Positions 38,116 through 49,856 of a stretch of DNA of 64,000 nucleotides are shown in pieces. Source of the stretch: Poecilobothrus nobilitatus (Eukaryota; Arthropoda; Insecta; Diptera; Dolichopodidae); NCBI GenBank assembly GCA_947095535.1, contig OX352774.1, positions 222,444,965 through 222,508,964 on the forward strand, written 5' to 3'. The notes under the pieces are model-generated. The model saw only the letters and a program-made list of their open reading frames with translations. It was not told the origin of the DNA and did no database searches. Within the stretch, counting starts at the first letter, position 1; each line of letters opens with the position of its first letter. The position numbers were made by a program, and so were the translations under genes.

Positions 38116-40995
38116 TATACTAATATGATATATGAGGCCTCCAACTGCAAACAACACTTTATCCACATTTCAAAAAAATTTAAATATTGGTAGAAATCGA
38201 TTGCTTATGCTAAACATAATATTTTTATCTTTGAATACAATTTCAAAATACGTATTATCCCATTGAAATTGAATATTAAAAATCAAGTACAATTTCAGAA
38301 GCCGCTTTATCCATACATAATAATAGATCACCAATCGTTTTATCCATTCCAAAAATTTTACGCGCGTTTTTCTATTAGATTTAAAAAAATTTCTTAGCAG
38401 GCATTTGAACTTTAAAAAATTCCTGTCACACTATTCCTGTCAAAAAAGAAAAAGTCGAAGATGTTTATAAGTTAAAAACCAAGCATTGCGGTATTGCGGT
38501 AATGACTGGAAAACGTTTCCAGAACTTTCATTTTATAAAGATCTTGTTCATTATGGAAGCAGTGGCATTATTACAGATGATGAACATGAAGAAAATTATA
38601 TTGATGAGGACGAGGATCTTAGAATTTAATTTTTTTAGTATTAAAACATATATATTTTTTGTTTTAGTTCTTAAATTTAAAGTTTATTTTATGTTACTTT
38701 GCTTTTAAACTTTTTTTTTGTTTGTATGAAGCTGAATTAAAAATATTGAGATTTATTTGGGTTATTAATTTCTTTTTTTTTTTTATAATTTACTTATAAA
38801 TTATTTAATTTATTTTTATTTATTTATTTTTTCCTGAAATTTGATTAAACTCTATTCTCTTCCACTTTCTGCTATAATAATATTGACTTAATAAAATCAA
38901 ATTCCACTAGATCCTTATTTACATTTGCAAAAGACGTTTTATCCATTGGTCTATTTCAAAAATCACCTTATACAAATTAAATTTCCCTATAATTAGTTAA
39001 TTTTTGAGATTTCAAGAAAAATTGTTAAAAGTAAATTTCAGAACTCTATTTACTTAGCGCACAGCTTTTTTCAATAATCTTCTTCCAATGTTTAATGTTA
39101 TGTTTAAGATAAATATACCGGCAGTTGGCATTTTATAACCATACAAAGAAAAATTATCATTTTTACTATAAAATCGCTGATACCCCCGATAACCATTCCT
39201 GTACCTTGTTGTAACTTTGATGGTATAAACAACATGGTATAATAAATCGTCTAAAAATACTTCAAATATAAATTTTGTATTTGCTATAGTTTTAATCTCC
39301 TCTAAATTTTTGGAACTCTGATTTTATGACAAACTTATAATAAATTACATATTATATGACTTACATATGACGTACATATTATGTGACTTTTAGAGTCCAA
39401 GTGTATATTTCGTTTTCAAACCTCAGTACTGTATAATGAAAGTGAATTAAAATTTCTATATATCTAATGTACGTAATGTCTGATATTGATATTTTAAAAA
39501 AGTGCAGTTAAAAATTATAATATGTAATGAAGCATGTACATATACATATATCGAATATTTAAAAAACAACTATACAAATAGAAGATCAAAATATTAGTAC
39601 CTATATAAAATGAAAATCAGTCTTTTTTAATAAATTTCGAAAATTAGTTAAAAAGTTTTGAAAAATCAATTCTACATTTATGAAGATTGTTTGGAACTCA
39701 ACCAGTGAAAAATGTTTTAATCTGCTGTTAAAACTTAGAGTTAATATATTTATTATATTAGGGGTGTGACTTGTGTGGTTAACGTTTTTCGTGCGATCTT
39801 TCAGCGTAAATGTGTTAGACTTTTTAATAAAGTCGATGACACAATAAAATCTACACTAAAAATTAAGTGCTATAAAATATTCAATTAAATAAAACTGCTA
39901 CACCATATTTTTAATCCGACTATGTCATTACAGTTCTTACACGATACACGATTATGCATATTTAAATGATTAGAGATAAGACTGCTCAAAAAATCAAGAG
40001 CTTTTGCTTTATTTTATAGTATTTATAAGAGGTCAGCTACTAATTTTAAATTCAAGAACTATGGAGAAAACAGAACTAAAAGAATAAATTAATATTTTTA
40101 ATTTTAAAACGATAATTGGTTTCGCAATATAAAAGATTTAGAAGAGCAGTAAATTGAAAAAAAAAAAACAATTTAACAATTTATAATAATTTTTGATGTA
40201 ACCTAATTATTATAAAGATATAAAAATATTGAAGTTACTAATTATCAACGCAACACAGAAAACCGTTGTAGTATTGTTATGACTTATGTCAATGAATACG
40301 CAACGCTAAAACGAAACATTGTAATTCTGTCATAATTAGTTTTTTTTACTGTATTCTACTTGCTGTTTTTTATCTTCACATTATCTTCGCATTTTTTTTA
40401 TGAATCATCTCATGCATATACTATAAATAAAAGTAATTAGTATCTAGTTTGTAATTAACATTATTTTTTTCTTAAATGATTTTGACTACACTGATTTTTA
40501 AAGTATTTTTAATAGATATTTAAAATTTATAAAAAATATTTAAAAAAAAATACAAACTATACAAAAGAATTTAAAAAAAAAAAAAATTTTTTTTTTATAT
40601 TACCCGTTTCAGCGGCAACTACGATTGTTTTTATTTTTTTCTTTAAATTATTGCGAGACATAAAATCAAACAAAAAAATAACTCGTTTAGTGAAAGAGTC
40701 TTTGGTAAAATATTTAAAAAAAATTAATAAGTAATAAATACTCAATCTTAATTAATAATTATTATTTATAAACAAACTAACAAACTAACATACTTACATA
40801 CATATATATTTACTAATTAATTAAGTTAATCTGTTAACTTAATATTACAGAGCTTTTAAATTAACATCACATCAGATCAAAAACTGAGATCATACCACCG
40901 CACATAAATACCAGAATCAAAGACGTTCTCGATTATAATTAATAAAAATTTTGTGAAGATCTAATCTAATATTAGATTTAAATAGAGTAAACAAT

Positions 40996-42001
40996 ATGAA
41001 AGTCAATCTAATATCCTTTTTAATTGTGATATTTTCAACATACACTTCTTGTGAAATAACACGTTTAAGTGAATATTATAAGGACGTTGATTTACGTAAT
41101 TATTATTTTTAAAAACATTCAAATAATATTTATAAGTACTAATGAAAATTTTGTATAGCTTTACCATGTAGTGCAAATGATCTTCAAATAAATGGATGTT
41201 TAAAGGAATATTTGCAATCATTTTGGAATAAAACTGCTGTAAGATGTTCAATTAAAAATAATAAATGAAGTTCTAATAATAAAATAAAAATTTCTTATAT
41301 TTTAGAATGCTTATGGATCTGAAAAATTACATCTACCACCATTGGATCCATTTGCATTAGCTGAAAGAAAATGGAGTTTTAAAAATTCTTTATTCGAATT
41401 GGCTTTTCTTACTAAAAATGTTAAAATTTATAATATGGCAGAAACAACAATGCACAAAGTTAAAGTAAAATTTAATAATACTGATAAAATACTGGTAGAT
41501 ACTGGTAAATTGTCAATTGAATTAGATATGTCAAATCCGGAAGTAATTATTGAAGGTGATTTTAAAGTAAATTTACGTATTGATCAGGTAAAACTTCGTC
41601 CAAAGGGTCATTTTAAATTAAAAATTGAAAAAAATCGTAATTATGTAAAAGTAATTGGCAAATCTGAAAAACGTGATGGTTATCATTATTTAATTATAAA
41701 ATCAGTTAACTTTGAACCTGAAATTAAAGATTTTCATTTTGAAATACAAAATGCTTATAGCAATGAAAATTCACTAATAGGTATATTTATATAGTTGATA
41801 CATTCACGCAAATTTTTTTTAATTTGAATTTTTTATTAAATTTCAGATGCTTTTGTTATGGATTTTTTCCATAATAACGTAAAGGATGTTTATAAAGATT
41901 TTATCAGAGATACAAGACCACAATGGCAACCAATTTTTTTGGAAGTAATGAATGAATTCTCTGTTAATTTTCCAATTGAACTTGTGATTGCACCTCAATA
42001 A
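40996..42001 (+). CDS. Takeout/JHBP-family protein TO3a
   Basis: Four exons: 40996-41095, 41159-41238, 41306-41780 and 41847-42001; 269 aa. It matches TO2a exon for exon, with the same signal peptide and C37/C47 pair, RPKG motif and PQWQP near the C-terminus. It likewise lacks the intron after RPKG and the FPDPAL block. By eye about 42 codons differ in amino acid from TO2a and only about 6 differ silently, while intron 1 is identical and introns 2 and 3 differ at three sites together. The frame is open throughout, so this is not decay. The TATA word upstream is altered to CATAAATACCA (40903-40913) by a small deletion. It is probably a secreted ligand carrier whose specificity differs from TO2a (inference). 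It converges on TO3b, with 201 bases between the stops. Confidence 0.88.
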
Positions 42002-42202
42002 TTCTCTTTTTAATTAATAAAGTTTTATTTAGTTTTTGTTATATTTGAATTTAATTTTTTTGAATTTTTCTTTTTTTTTTTTTTTAACCATTCCATTTAT
42101 AAAAAAAAGTTTTTGTTTTATAAGGATCACATTATTATATGTATTGTAATAATTATTAAATAAATTTTATGAGTTATATATTATTTAAATATTTAAAATG
42201 CA

Positions 42203-43374
42203 CTATTTTTTTATTATATTATCGAATGGCAGAGTTTCGAGAATTTCATTTGTTGCATTTAATAACATTGGCTCCCAATCAGTTCTAGTTTCTCGTATTA
42301 CAATTGGATATAAATTACGCCAATATGAATTAATGAATTGTACAAATACTGTATCTAAAGTAAAATTTGTTTAATATAATAATAAAATAACAAAAATATA
42401 ATAATTGAAATATCTTACTCAGTTGTGGATCAGCTGGGAAAACTCCAGTTATATTAAATCTTATATCTTCGATTAATGGATCCAAAATAAATTTCTTTAA
42501 TTTTAAATATCTTTGATTATTTTTATTTTCTAATATTCCAGTTAATTTGAGATTATTTATAACATTTACTAAAATAAAAAAAATAAAATAGTAATTAAAA
42601 TAAAAATGAAGTTAATGTGAACATGAAATTCTTAAAAAATGAATTAAGATTATGTATGGATTTATATAATAAGGTTTATATTTTAGGTTTAAATTAAAAT
42701 GATCGTGATGGGAAATTTTAGATAGTGATTAGATATGGTATTATAAAATTAAATTTAACTTATAATATTTATTTTAAAAATTTACCTAAAGTCATATTAA
42801 ATCTACCCTTTGGTCGAATTTTTAAGTCATTTACTCTTACATTTGCTGAATAATTCCCAGACATTCGAATTTTTGGAAAATGAATCATAGCTTCCATTGT
42901 TAAAATATCATTGGAATTTTGAAATTTAGTACCAATATTAATTATTGTGGTTCGCTTTAATCCATGAATTTTAACGTCTTCTGTTGATAAAATCATTCGA
43001 ATTGCCGGTGTTGTATAAACATATTTTGTTCTTGGCAATGACCATGGTTCTAATTGAGGAATATTTAAAATTGCTGAACCATTCTACATTTAAAAATAAA
43101 GCATGTTTTTTTTTTTAAATTTAAATAAAAAAAAAAAAAATTATTTTTACAATATTCTGTTGTATAAAATTTTGCATTAAATTCTTAAGACATGAGTCCA
43201 ATTCCAAATCATTACGATCACATGGTTTATATAAATCAGACACTATAAAAAAAAATATTCGAAATGATAGAAAAATATTTTTTAATATATTAATAACTCA
43301 CATTCTGTTCTAGTTTCTTCAGAACTAGAATAATTTATTAACAAAAATATAAAAAATCGAAAAATTGATTTCAT
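42203..43374 (-). CDS. Takeout/JHBP-family protein TO3b
   Basis: Five exons on the minus strand: 43374-43302, 43242-43151, 43083-42786, 42568-42419 and 42354-42203; 254 aa. It differs from TO2b at only a few residues: some in the signal peptide (FRFFIF for FLFLIF) and Ile for Val after LKRTT. It has the same C32/C42 pair, RPKGRFNMT, FPADPQLN and DWEP landmarks. The TATA box (43517-43508) is conserved. It is a recent copy or has been homogenised with TO2b. It is probably a secreted carrier with the same ligand as TO2b. Confidence 0.9.
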
Positions 43375-43504
43375 TGTTTAGTAAAAAATATTGGATATTT
43401 TAAGCTAATATTATTTAATACTTTAAAATAAATTTTAATTTTTAAATCGAACATTTGAATTTTATGTTATTATTGACTAGAACTATTGGAACTTATCAAA
43501 ATAA

Positions 43505-43517
43505 CTTGGTATTTATA
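43505..43517 (-). promoter_or_regulatory. TATA box of TO3b
   Basis: The same TATAAATACCAAG word and position as before TO2b, read on the minus strand. Confidence 0.5.
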
Positions 43518-44299
43518 TACATATTGCATTGTATTTCATTTTTAAAATTATTAATTATTAGGGGGGATATATAAATATAATTTGTAAGAATTTTCATTGC
43601 TTTTTTATTTATTTATTAAATGTTTAAGGTTAAAAAAAATTCTTATACAAGAATTACGAACATTTTCAACTTACCAGCCTTGATTTATTTAATAACAGTA
43701 TCTCGATTGCTCAAAGATTCTAATTTTCAAACAAAAAGAAAAAAAAAAAAAATAAACAATATTTGAAAAATTTTCGAGTATCGAAATAAAAATTGAGCGC
43801 CAATTACATTAGAGTATTAGACCAAAATACATAATTTAATAAAAAAAAACATTTCCAACATTGTTTTCAAGTTCATATAGTATTGAATCGTTTCTTTCAG
43901 GTTCTTTTCATTTTATATAACAACTTTTACATATACATACATATTTTATTAAATAAATGCAAAAGATTAAATTACTATTTTATCTAATAAGAATTAAAAA
44001 TGTTTTGAAAAAAAAAAGCTCAATGTTTTGAGGTAGATAGTTTGTTGACATTTGTTTTTATATATAATATATATAATTTTATATAACATAACAATTTTTA
44101 TATAATTAATCTTGTGCTGGTAATTTCAATTAAATAGACTTGAGTTAGGATTTAATTTTCACGATAAGAAAATTTATAGAATGATCTTTTGAACTTTGTT
44201 CTTTGTATTTTTATTAATTCTTAAATCATATATATGTATGTAGTTTCAATTTTGAAAAGTAATTAATTTTTGGTTTTTTTTTTTATTAGGTAGTTACTA

Positions 44300-46600
44300 T
44301 TTTTTAAAAATATAATTTTAGTTAAAATTCAATATTTTATCCATTGCTACGTATATTTATCAGATTCTCGAAAAATTGAGTAAAAATAATATTGAAATTA
44401 TATGTATATCATATGGAAAAATTTCTTTTAAAAATATATTATTTCTGGCAAGATTTAGACTAAATTTAATTTACCAATATGGAAGAGAAGAATTTAATCT
44501 ATAAATATATAGAGCCGCATTAAAAAATTTTAACTTTTTCATTCATAATTTTAAAAAATTAAAAAAATTACAAGACAAATTATGCTATTCTCATACTTAC
44601 ATTTCAAGTTCTATCAGAACACTAAAAAAATTTTATTATTTTTTTAACCCATTTTGTACGGCTCACTGATTTTACTTGGGATGTTGATGAAACTTGTTGT
44701 AATGGCTTATTTTAGACTAACAAATCATCGCACAAAGTTTTTTTTTTTTACCTGTAAGAGCATTTATTTCAATTTTGTGTGTGAGTGGGTACCATTCATT
44801 ATTACAAATTTCTTCTTATTGGTCCAGAGACTCATTTTTAGAATTCGTATTCGTAAAAAAAAATCATGAGCCGAGATCGGTTTTTAAAGATAAAAAAATG
44901 TTTACATATGTGTGATAATACCAAACTTGAGGAGAAAAACAATTTGCAAAGGTTGCGCCATTGGACGATATGTAAATTTTTACAGTTTGGGATTTATTAT
45001 ACTGACCCCTCTTTACAAATGCTTTAGATACCATACCGTTGTAGGTCAATGCTTGGAAGATTCACTTTATTCGCTGTAAATTTGCAAACAAGACTCCAAT
45101 GAGTTAATTGCAATTTAATATTGAGTCAATGTTGTGGAACGTTTGCAGAAATACGCAAAAATGTGTCAATTGACCGCGTTCTACAAAGGGAACGATGTTT
45201 TGATAATACCGGTCACGTTATCGAACAAGTGATAAAAAGGCAGCGGTACTATCACATAGTGGTGAAAAATCAAAATTTCAATGTAAAAATTGTGAAATTC
45301 ATTGATATCCAAAAAAATGTTTTGAAGAAAACCACAGTGGAGAGCCACGAGACTTAATAAAAATAAGTAATGTACAATTAAGTAACGCAGCTACATGTAT
45401 TACTGTTGGGTATATAAATACCCTAAAAGTTTACAAAGCTGCGGAAGCCCGATGAGTTTAGATATTCATTTATTTTTTTTTGTTTCAGAAATTAGGGGTT
45501 CATTTCTATATGCCATTAGAAAGTTTTTACTATGTTTAAACTTTTCTGCATTTTATAACCATTTTTATATTTTTTTTTTGTTTTGACTTAATAACTGCTA
45601 TAGGTCGAAGCTAGCTGGAAAATGAACCTATGACTTTATTTCAGAACCAAAATAACGGTTCTAATATTTAAATATATCTTCTATTTAACAAAAGAAGAAC
45701 CACATTTATAATCTAATTCTGAAGACAGTAACACCTTTTCAAAGTTTAAGTTTTTTATGGTTATTTAAATATTCAATAGTAGAATATGGATTAAATTAGT
45801 TTTTTTAAAAATTTTTTGTTTATAAAGTAAAAACATGAATTTTTTGATTTTGCTTTTATATAAAAAAAAAATAAAAAACAAAACAAATTTAATTCATCAG
45901 TTATTTATTACTTATTTAGTAACAAAAAACATTTCATATTTTACGAAACTAAAAATATTTAACTATGTAGATTGTAGGTACATAAATAATATAAAAAACA
46001 ACGAAAATTAAAACAAGCATTTAAAGTATTTAAGTTAATTTTCGAATGTTTCTATATTATCCCGTTTGTTAAGTGAAATTTTATAAATATTTTTAATATT
46101 TTTTAATAAAATTTTTGGAAAAACTAAAAAAATTTTGTAGTAAATATTATTTGCAGACTCACCCATAGGAACAAATTTCAACAATCGTCTACAATATATT
46201 TAAGTGGAATTTTTTAAAATAAAATTTATTTTTTATTAACTTATTTATACCTATAAAACATTTTTTTCAAGTTCAAAAGAAAATGGTACCTATAAAAAAT
46301 TAAACCAGATGCCATTAATTGATGAACTTACCTATACCAACATTTAATAATCAAAAAGAAAAATTTGGAAAAAAATGAGAAAATAAAAAATTATAGTAAA
46401 AATATAATAAAAAAACAAAAAACGGGTAAATTTATATTTTTTTGTTATTGTAATTAAAGTCGAAAATAATACGAACAAAATGTAATGCTCGGAAAAACAA
46501 TTGAGTCAGTAATCAGTGTACCAATTATCGGTCTGTTTAAATATACAAGTCAATGTTTTATCTATAATTTTAAATACATTAAACACATTAAAACATTATT
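44300..46600. mobile_element. Second, disrupted copy of the terminal-repeat element
   Basis: 44330-44550 resembles 32541-32760 (TTGCTACGTATAT / TTGCTATGTATAT, TTTCTGGCAAGA / TTTTCGGCAAGA, AGACTAAATTTAATTTA). 46230-46560 resembles 33060-33420 (ACCTATACCAACATTTAAT / ACCCATACCAAAATAAAT, AATGCTCGGAAAAAC / AATGTTCGGAAAAAA). About 1.7 kb containing a piggyBac relic lies between the two halves. The inverted ends are not recognisable here. Confidence 0.5.
44640..45480 (+). pseudogene. piggyBac transposase relic
   Basis: From 44865 one frame reads MSRDRFLKIKKCLHMCDNTK, then LEEKNN, RLRHWTICKFLQFGIYY and LQMLDTIPL before a stop. This is the order seen in piggyBac transposases, where MSR/KDRF..I...H..DN precedes the catalytic region with IDE.M.P. 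The expected Asp-Glu appears as Leu-Asp-Thr. Later pieces are scattered over frames (FANKTPMS, then to about 45480) with several stops, so the gene is dead. It sits inside the disrupted terminal-repeat element. Terminal repeats with TTAA were not identified. Confidence 0.5.
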
Positions 46601-47931
46601 TTTAAATAAAATAAAATTGAAATAAATTAAAAATAAAGTTAAAATAAAATTTAAAAATTAAGAAAATTTAAAATTTTATTAAAGTTATCAAAAACTTAAA
46701 GAAACCGAAAAATTCTATCTGTATTTTTTTTTATTTCTATTGAAAACCAATGGTAAACCGAAAAATTTTCTTTGTTTCCTAATTCTGAAAACAGAAATTA
46801 GTTTTATTACATTTTATACAATTTTAATTTTTTGTTTTCTGCACAAAATAATATTAATTAAACGTGCATTCATATGAGAAGCATTCACACAAATTTCACT
46901 TTCTTTGTATAAATTCAAATGATATCTTTAGATTTTTACCATATTATCTTTAAAATAACTATTTTATTTTTTTATAATTTAATCTTTATTAAATTTAATA
47001 ATTTATAATAGTTTTTTATTTAAAAAAAAAAGTTATAATAACATATTTGAAAAAAAATACATTAAATTTAAATTCTAATATGAGAAATTTGAAAATACTT
47101 ATTAAAGATTTAGAAAAGAATTTCTAAAGTTAAAATTATTAAGACTGTATAAATTAATATGTTAAACCAAGGATGGTTTAAGGAGCGCGTTTTTATAACG
47201 GCAATATAAAACTTTCTAGGAATATTGTGAATTGTGTTTACATCATCAAATTTTTTCTGTTAAGAAAATTATGAAAAATTAAGATACATTTTCTTCAATT
47301 AAAAAAAAAAAAAAAAAACAAAACCCCCTTTTTATTTATCTTACTTTTAAAAAATGTTTACAGATGTCAAGGTTCCAAACAGGTTTAACAGTAAATTTCA
47401 ATCTATGATATTAGATTTGTTTTATTGTTCGTTTTTTGAGCTTTTAAAGCTTTTCATATAATTTAAAATTATTGAACATTTAATTTATATTATCTTTGGG
47501 TGCTGTTAATTAAGGTCCTGTAAAATAACGCTCACATTTAATGAGCAATAATATTCTGGGAAGTTTTTTCTCATAGGTAATTGAAAAATAATATCCCAAA
47601 ATACGAGGAGAAATACAACCCGAAGGTGCTATTTTTCTTTCAACTTAGTGTTCGATTTCTTGGAGAATAAAAGCTCGGGGAGTTATTTCTCATTAAATGT
47701 AAAATAAAACTCAGTTTTCTTCAAACATAAAAAAAAATTAAAAATTCATTTAAAATTATTTTTTCGTAGAAATCTATATTTAATTAAAATAGGATTACCA
47801 AACTGACAAAAACGAAGTATATTGCCTTATTTCAGAATATATATGATGTAAAAAAAAAAAATTGACTCTTTTATGAAATGTTTGGCCATGAAAAGACCTA
47901 TTAATTTTTATTGTTATTCTCTCATATATAT
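46600..47931. other. Intergenic, one palindromic repeat cluster
   Basis: AT-rich, no coding sequence seen. The GAGAAATAAAACCCC-type repeat lies at 47510-47715 (separate entry). Confidence 0.5.
47510..47715. repeat. Palindromic repeat cluster, second locus
   Basis: This locus aligns with 24590-24775. AAAATACGAGGAGAAATACA, GGTGCTATTTTTCTTTCAAC, GTTCGATTTCTTGGAGAATA and GGGGAGTTATTTCTCAT follow in the same order and spacing as AAAATACGAGAAATAAAAC, GGTGTTATTTTTCTTTTAA, TTCGATTTTTTGAGAAATA and GGGTGTTAATTCTCAT. Confidence 0.7.
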
Positions 47932-49856
47932 CAGACTTGGGTAAAACTCAATTACAAGAATTTTAATTACAATTACAGTAATTTTATAATTGAAAACTTG
48001 ACAATTACAAGTAATTGTAATTAAAAATATTACAATTACTTGTAATTGAAAATTTAATGAATGTATATTTCAACTAAAAGTAATTGAAATAAAATAATTG
48101 TCTGAAAAGCCATTAATTGATTATTTTGGTGAGTAATCAATCATTACCGTAAAATCTCTTTAATTTTTTTTTTTTTCAATTAAAAGTATTAGTTTATTAA
48201 TAATAAATCATTAAGTTCAATCAGAGTGCACCCTTAATCACTTTCAAACTTTGCACGAACATGCATGGAGACAAATAAACAAGTTTTGTACGGGTCCGGA
48301 TTCCCGATGATGTCATTAGGAGGGTTAAATAGCACTTGCAAGTTTAATTTTACATTTTAAATATTTTAATATATCCCCTGAATTGTCATGTATATTGACA
48401 TCATGTTATACTTATCTGAAAGCTCGCAATTTTCTTTCTGAAAATATTCTACTTTATTGAAAAATTGGGGTTTATAGTTAGAAAATGGAAAAAATCGAAA
48501 AACTCAATTTTAAAAGTTATTTTTATGCGTCATTAAAGTAGATAAGGATCTAGTAACGAAAAATTTTTGATGTTTCGAAAAAACGACAGTTTTTCGCTTT
48601 TTCTAAAATAGGGCAACCCATTTTATTTTATTAACTGAAGTGGTTTTCAAGTTATAGACATCTTAAAACATAAAAATTTCATATAAAACTATATAAGTAT
48701 TAAAATGCGTTGAGCAAAGAAATTGTATTTATTTGAATTAATATTATGTATGTATATAGAAATATTTTAATAGAGTATATAAAAATATAATTAGTGAGCA
48801 GTTTAGAGTTGTTTACGAAATCAGGGTTATACGCTTTTACCAGAATATACATGTATACATATATAGGAATATGAGATAGAAAGGATTTTAGAGTTGGTTA
48901 TAAATTCAGGGTTTTAATAATATATTGAACGGAGTTTTGAAAAATTTTAAGTACTTTATAAAAGAAAATATTATCAAAGTAGGCATAATTAAAAAAAAAA
49001 ATTAGTATATAGCATTAGTATATTTTTATTTCAACATTTTTTTTTCATTCTACATTTTGTTTTTAAACAAATTGATTTCGAACCTACACCAATTTAAATT
49101 AGTAAAATAATATCAGAGCAGCTGCTTAAAAGATTGATAAGACATAGTTTATATAGGCAGATATAGTCTAAATTGTAATCTGTAACCATAAAAACTTTTG
49201 TGTCCTTTCTCTTATTAATTAGAAACAATATTTTAGAAGGAGAATTTTATTATTTTCAAAACAACTCAATCCAACAATATCAAATGTGTTTAAGCCATCA
49301 AATACTCCCTTAACATCTTCAGGTGGAAAGATTATTTTCTTTTGCTGGAAAGATTATTTTCTTTTGTTGGAATAGTATCCACACCTCGGCGACAAAAATT
49401 GAATGACAATAATTTTGAAATACTATAGTTTTATTGAAAGCTAATGCTAAATTTTAATAAACAAGGATTTTTTGAATTTTATAATAATATTATGGATTAT
49501 TTTTTTGTTATACAAATATTATATGGATATGTAAATATTAAATCAACATTTTTCTTTTGAATTTGAATTCAATATTAAGCAACTCTTAATGGTGATGTTT
49601 TAATTTAATTTTGTTTGTTTACAAAATACATTTCAAATAATTAAATTACTGCAAATTTAATGATTACTATTTTTTTTCATAATTACCTCAATTTCAATTA
49701 ATTTTTTTTAATTTACATGTAATTTTAATTGAAATTTTTTAATTAAAAATAATTGTAATTGTAATGGAAATTCTCTCAATTACAATTACTTATTACCTTT
49801 AATTGTAATTGAATACATAATTAATTACAAAATGTAATTGATTAGTCCCCAGTTTG
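47932..49856. mobile_element. hAT-like element with ATTACAATTAC-rich ends
   Basis: The left end CAGACTTGGGTAAAACTCAA (47932) faces CAAACTGGGGACTAATCAAT (complement of the right end, 49856). Both run straight into blocks of AATTACAAGTAATTGTAATT-type palindromic repeats (47949-48120 and 49683-49845). CAG..TTGGG termini followed by TAATTGTAATTAC repeats are a known look of non-autonomous hAT elements. The flanks ATATATAT and CTATATAC are only a degenerate match for an 8-base target duplication. No transposase was seen in the 1.9 kb. Two copies of the TTTTAGAGTTGG repeat lie inside. Confidence 0.6.

Larger units (their letters stand above)
33538..40434. other. Intergenic between the two takeout pairs
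   Basis: No gene was found. The stretch contains sequence resembling the sister block (33563-33690 with 44107-44270), the dispersed repeat at 34260-35035, a short 15-base-unit cluster near 36255-36300, a TTTTATTCAACT-type minisatellite (36357-36430), the 5' outlier of copy B (37688-38115), and a short broken coding-like run near 38450-38635. The rest is AT-rich and unclassified. Confidence 0.5.
40435..44105. repeat. Segmental duplication, copy B (TO3a/TO3b block)
   Basis: This is the second copy of 28545-32210 in direct orientation, about 11.9 kb downstream. The left 350 bases are clearly diverged. From about 40820 onward introns, UTRs and the TO3b gene are nearly identical to copy A, whereas the TO3a exons are not. 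It carries the uninterrupted target site of the 32220-33537 element. Confidence 0.85.
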
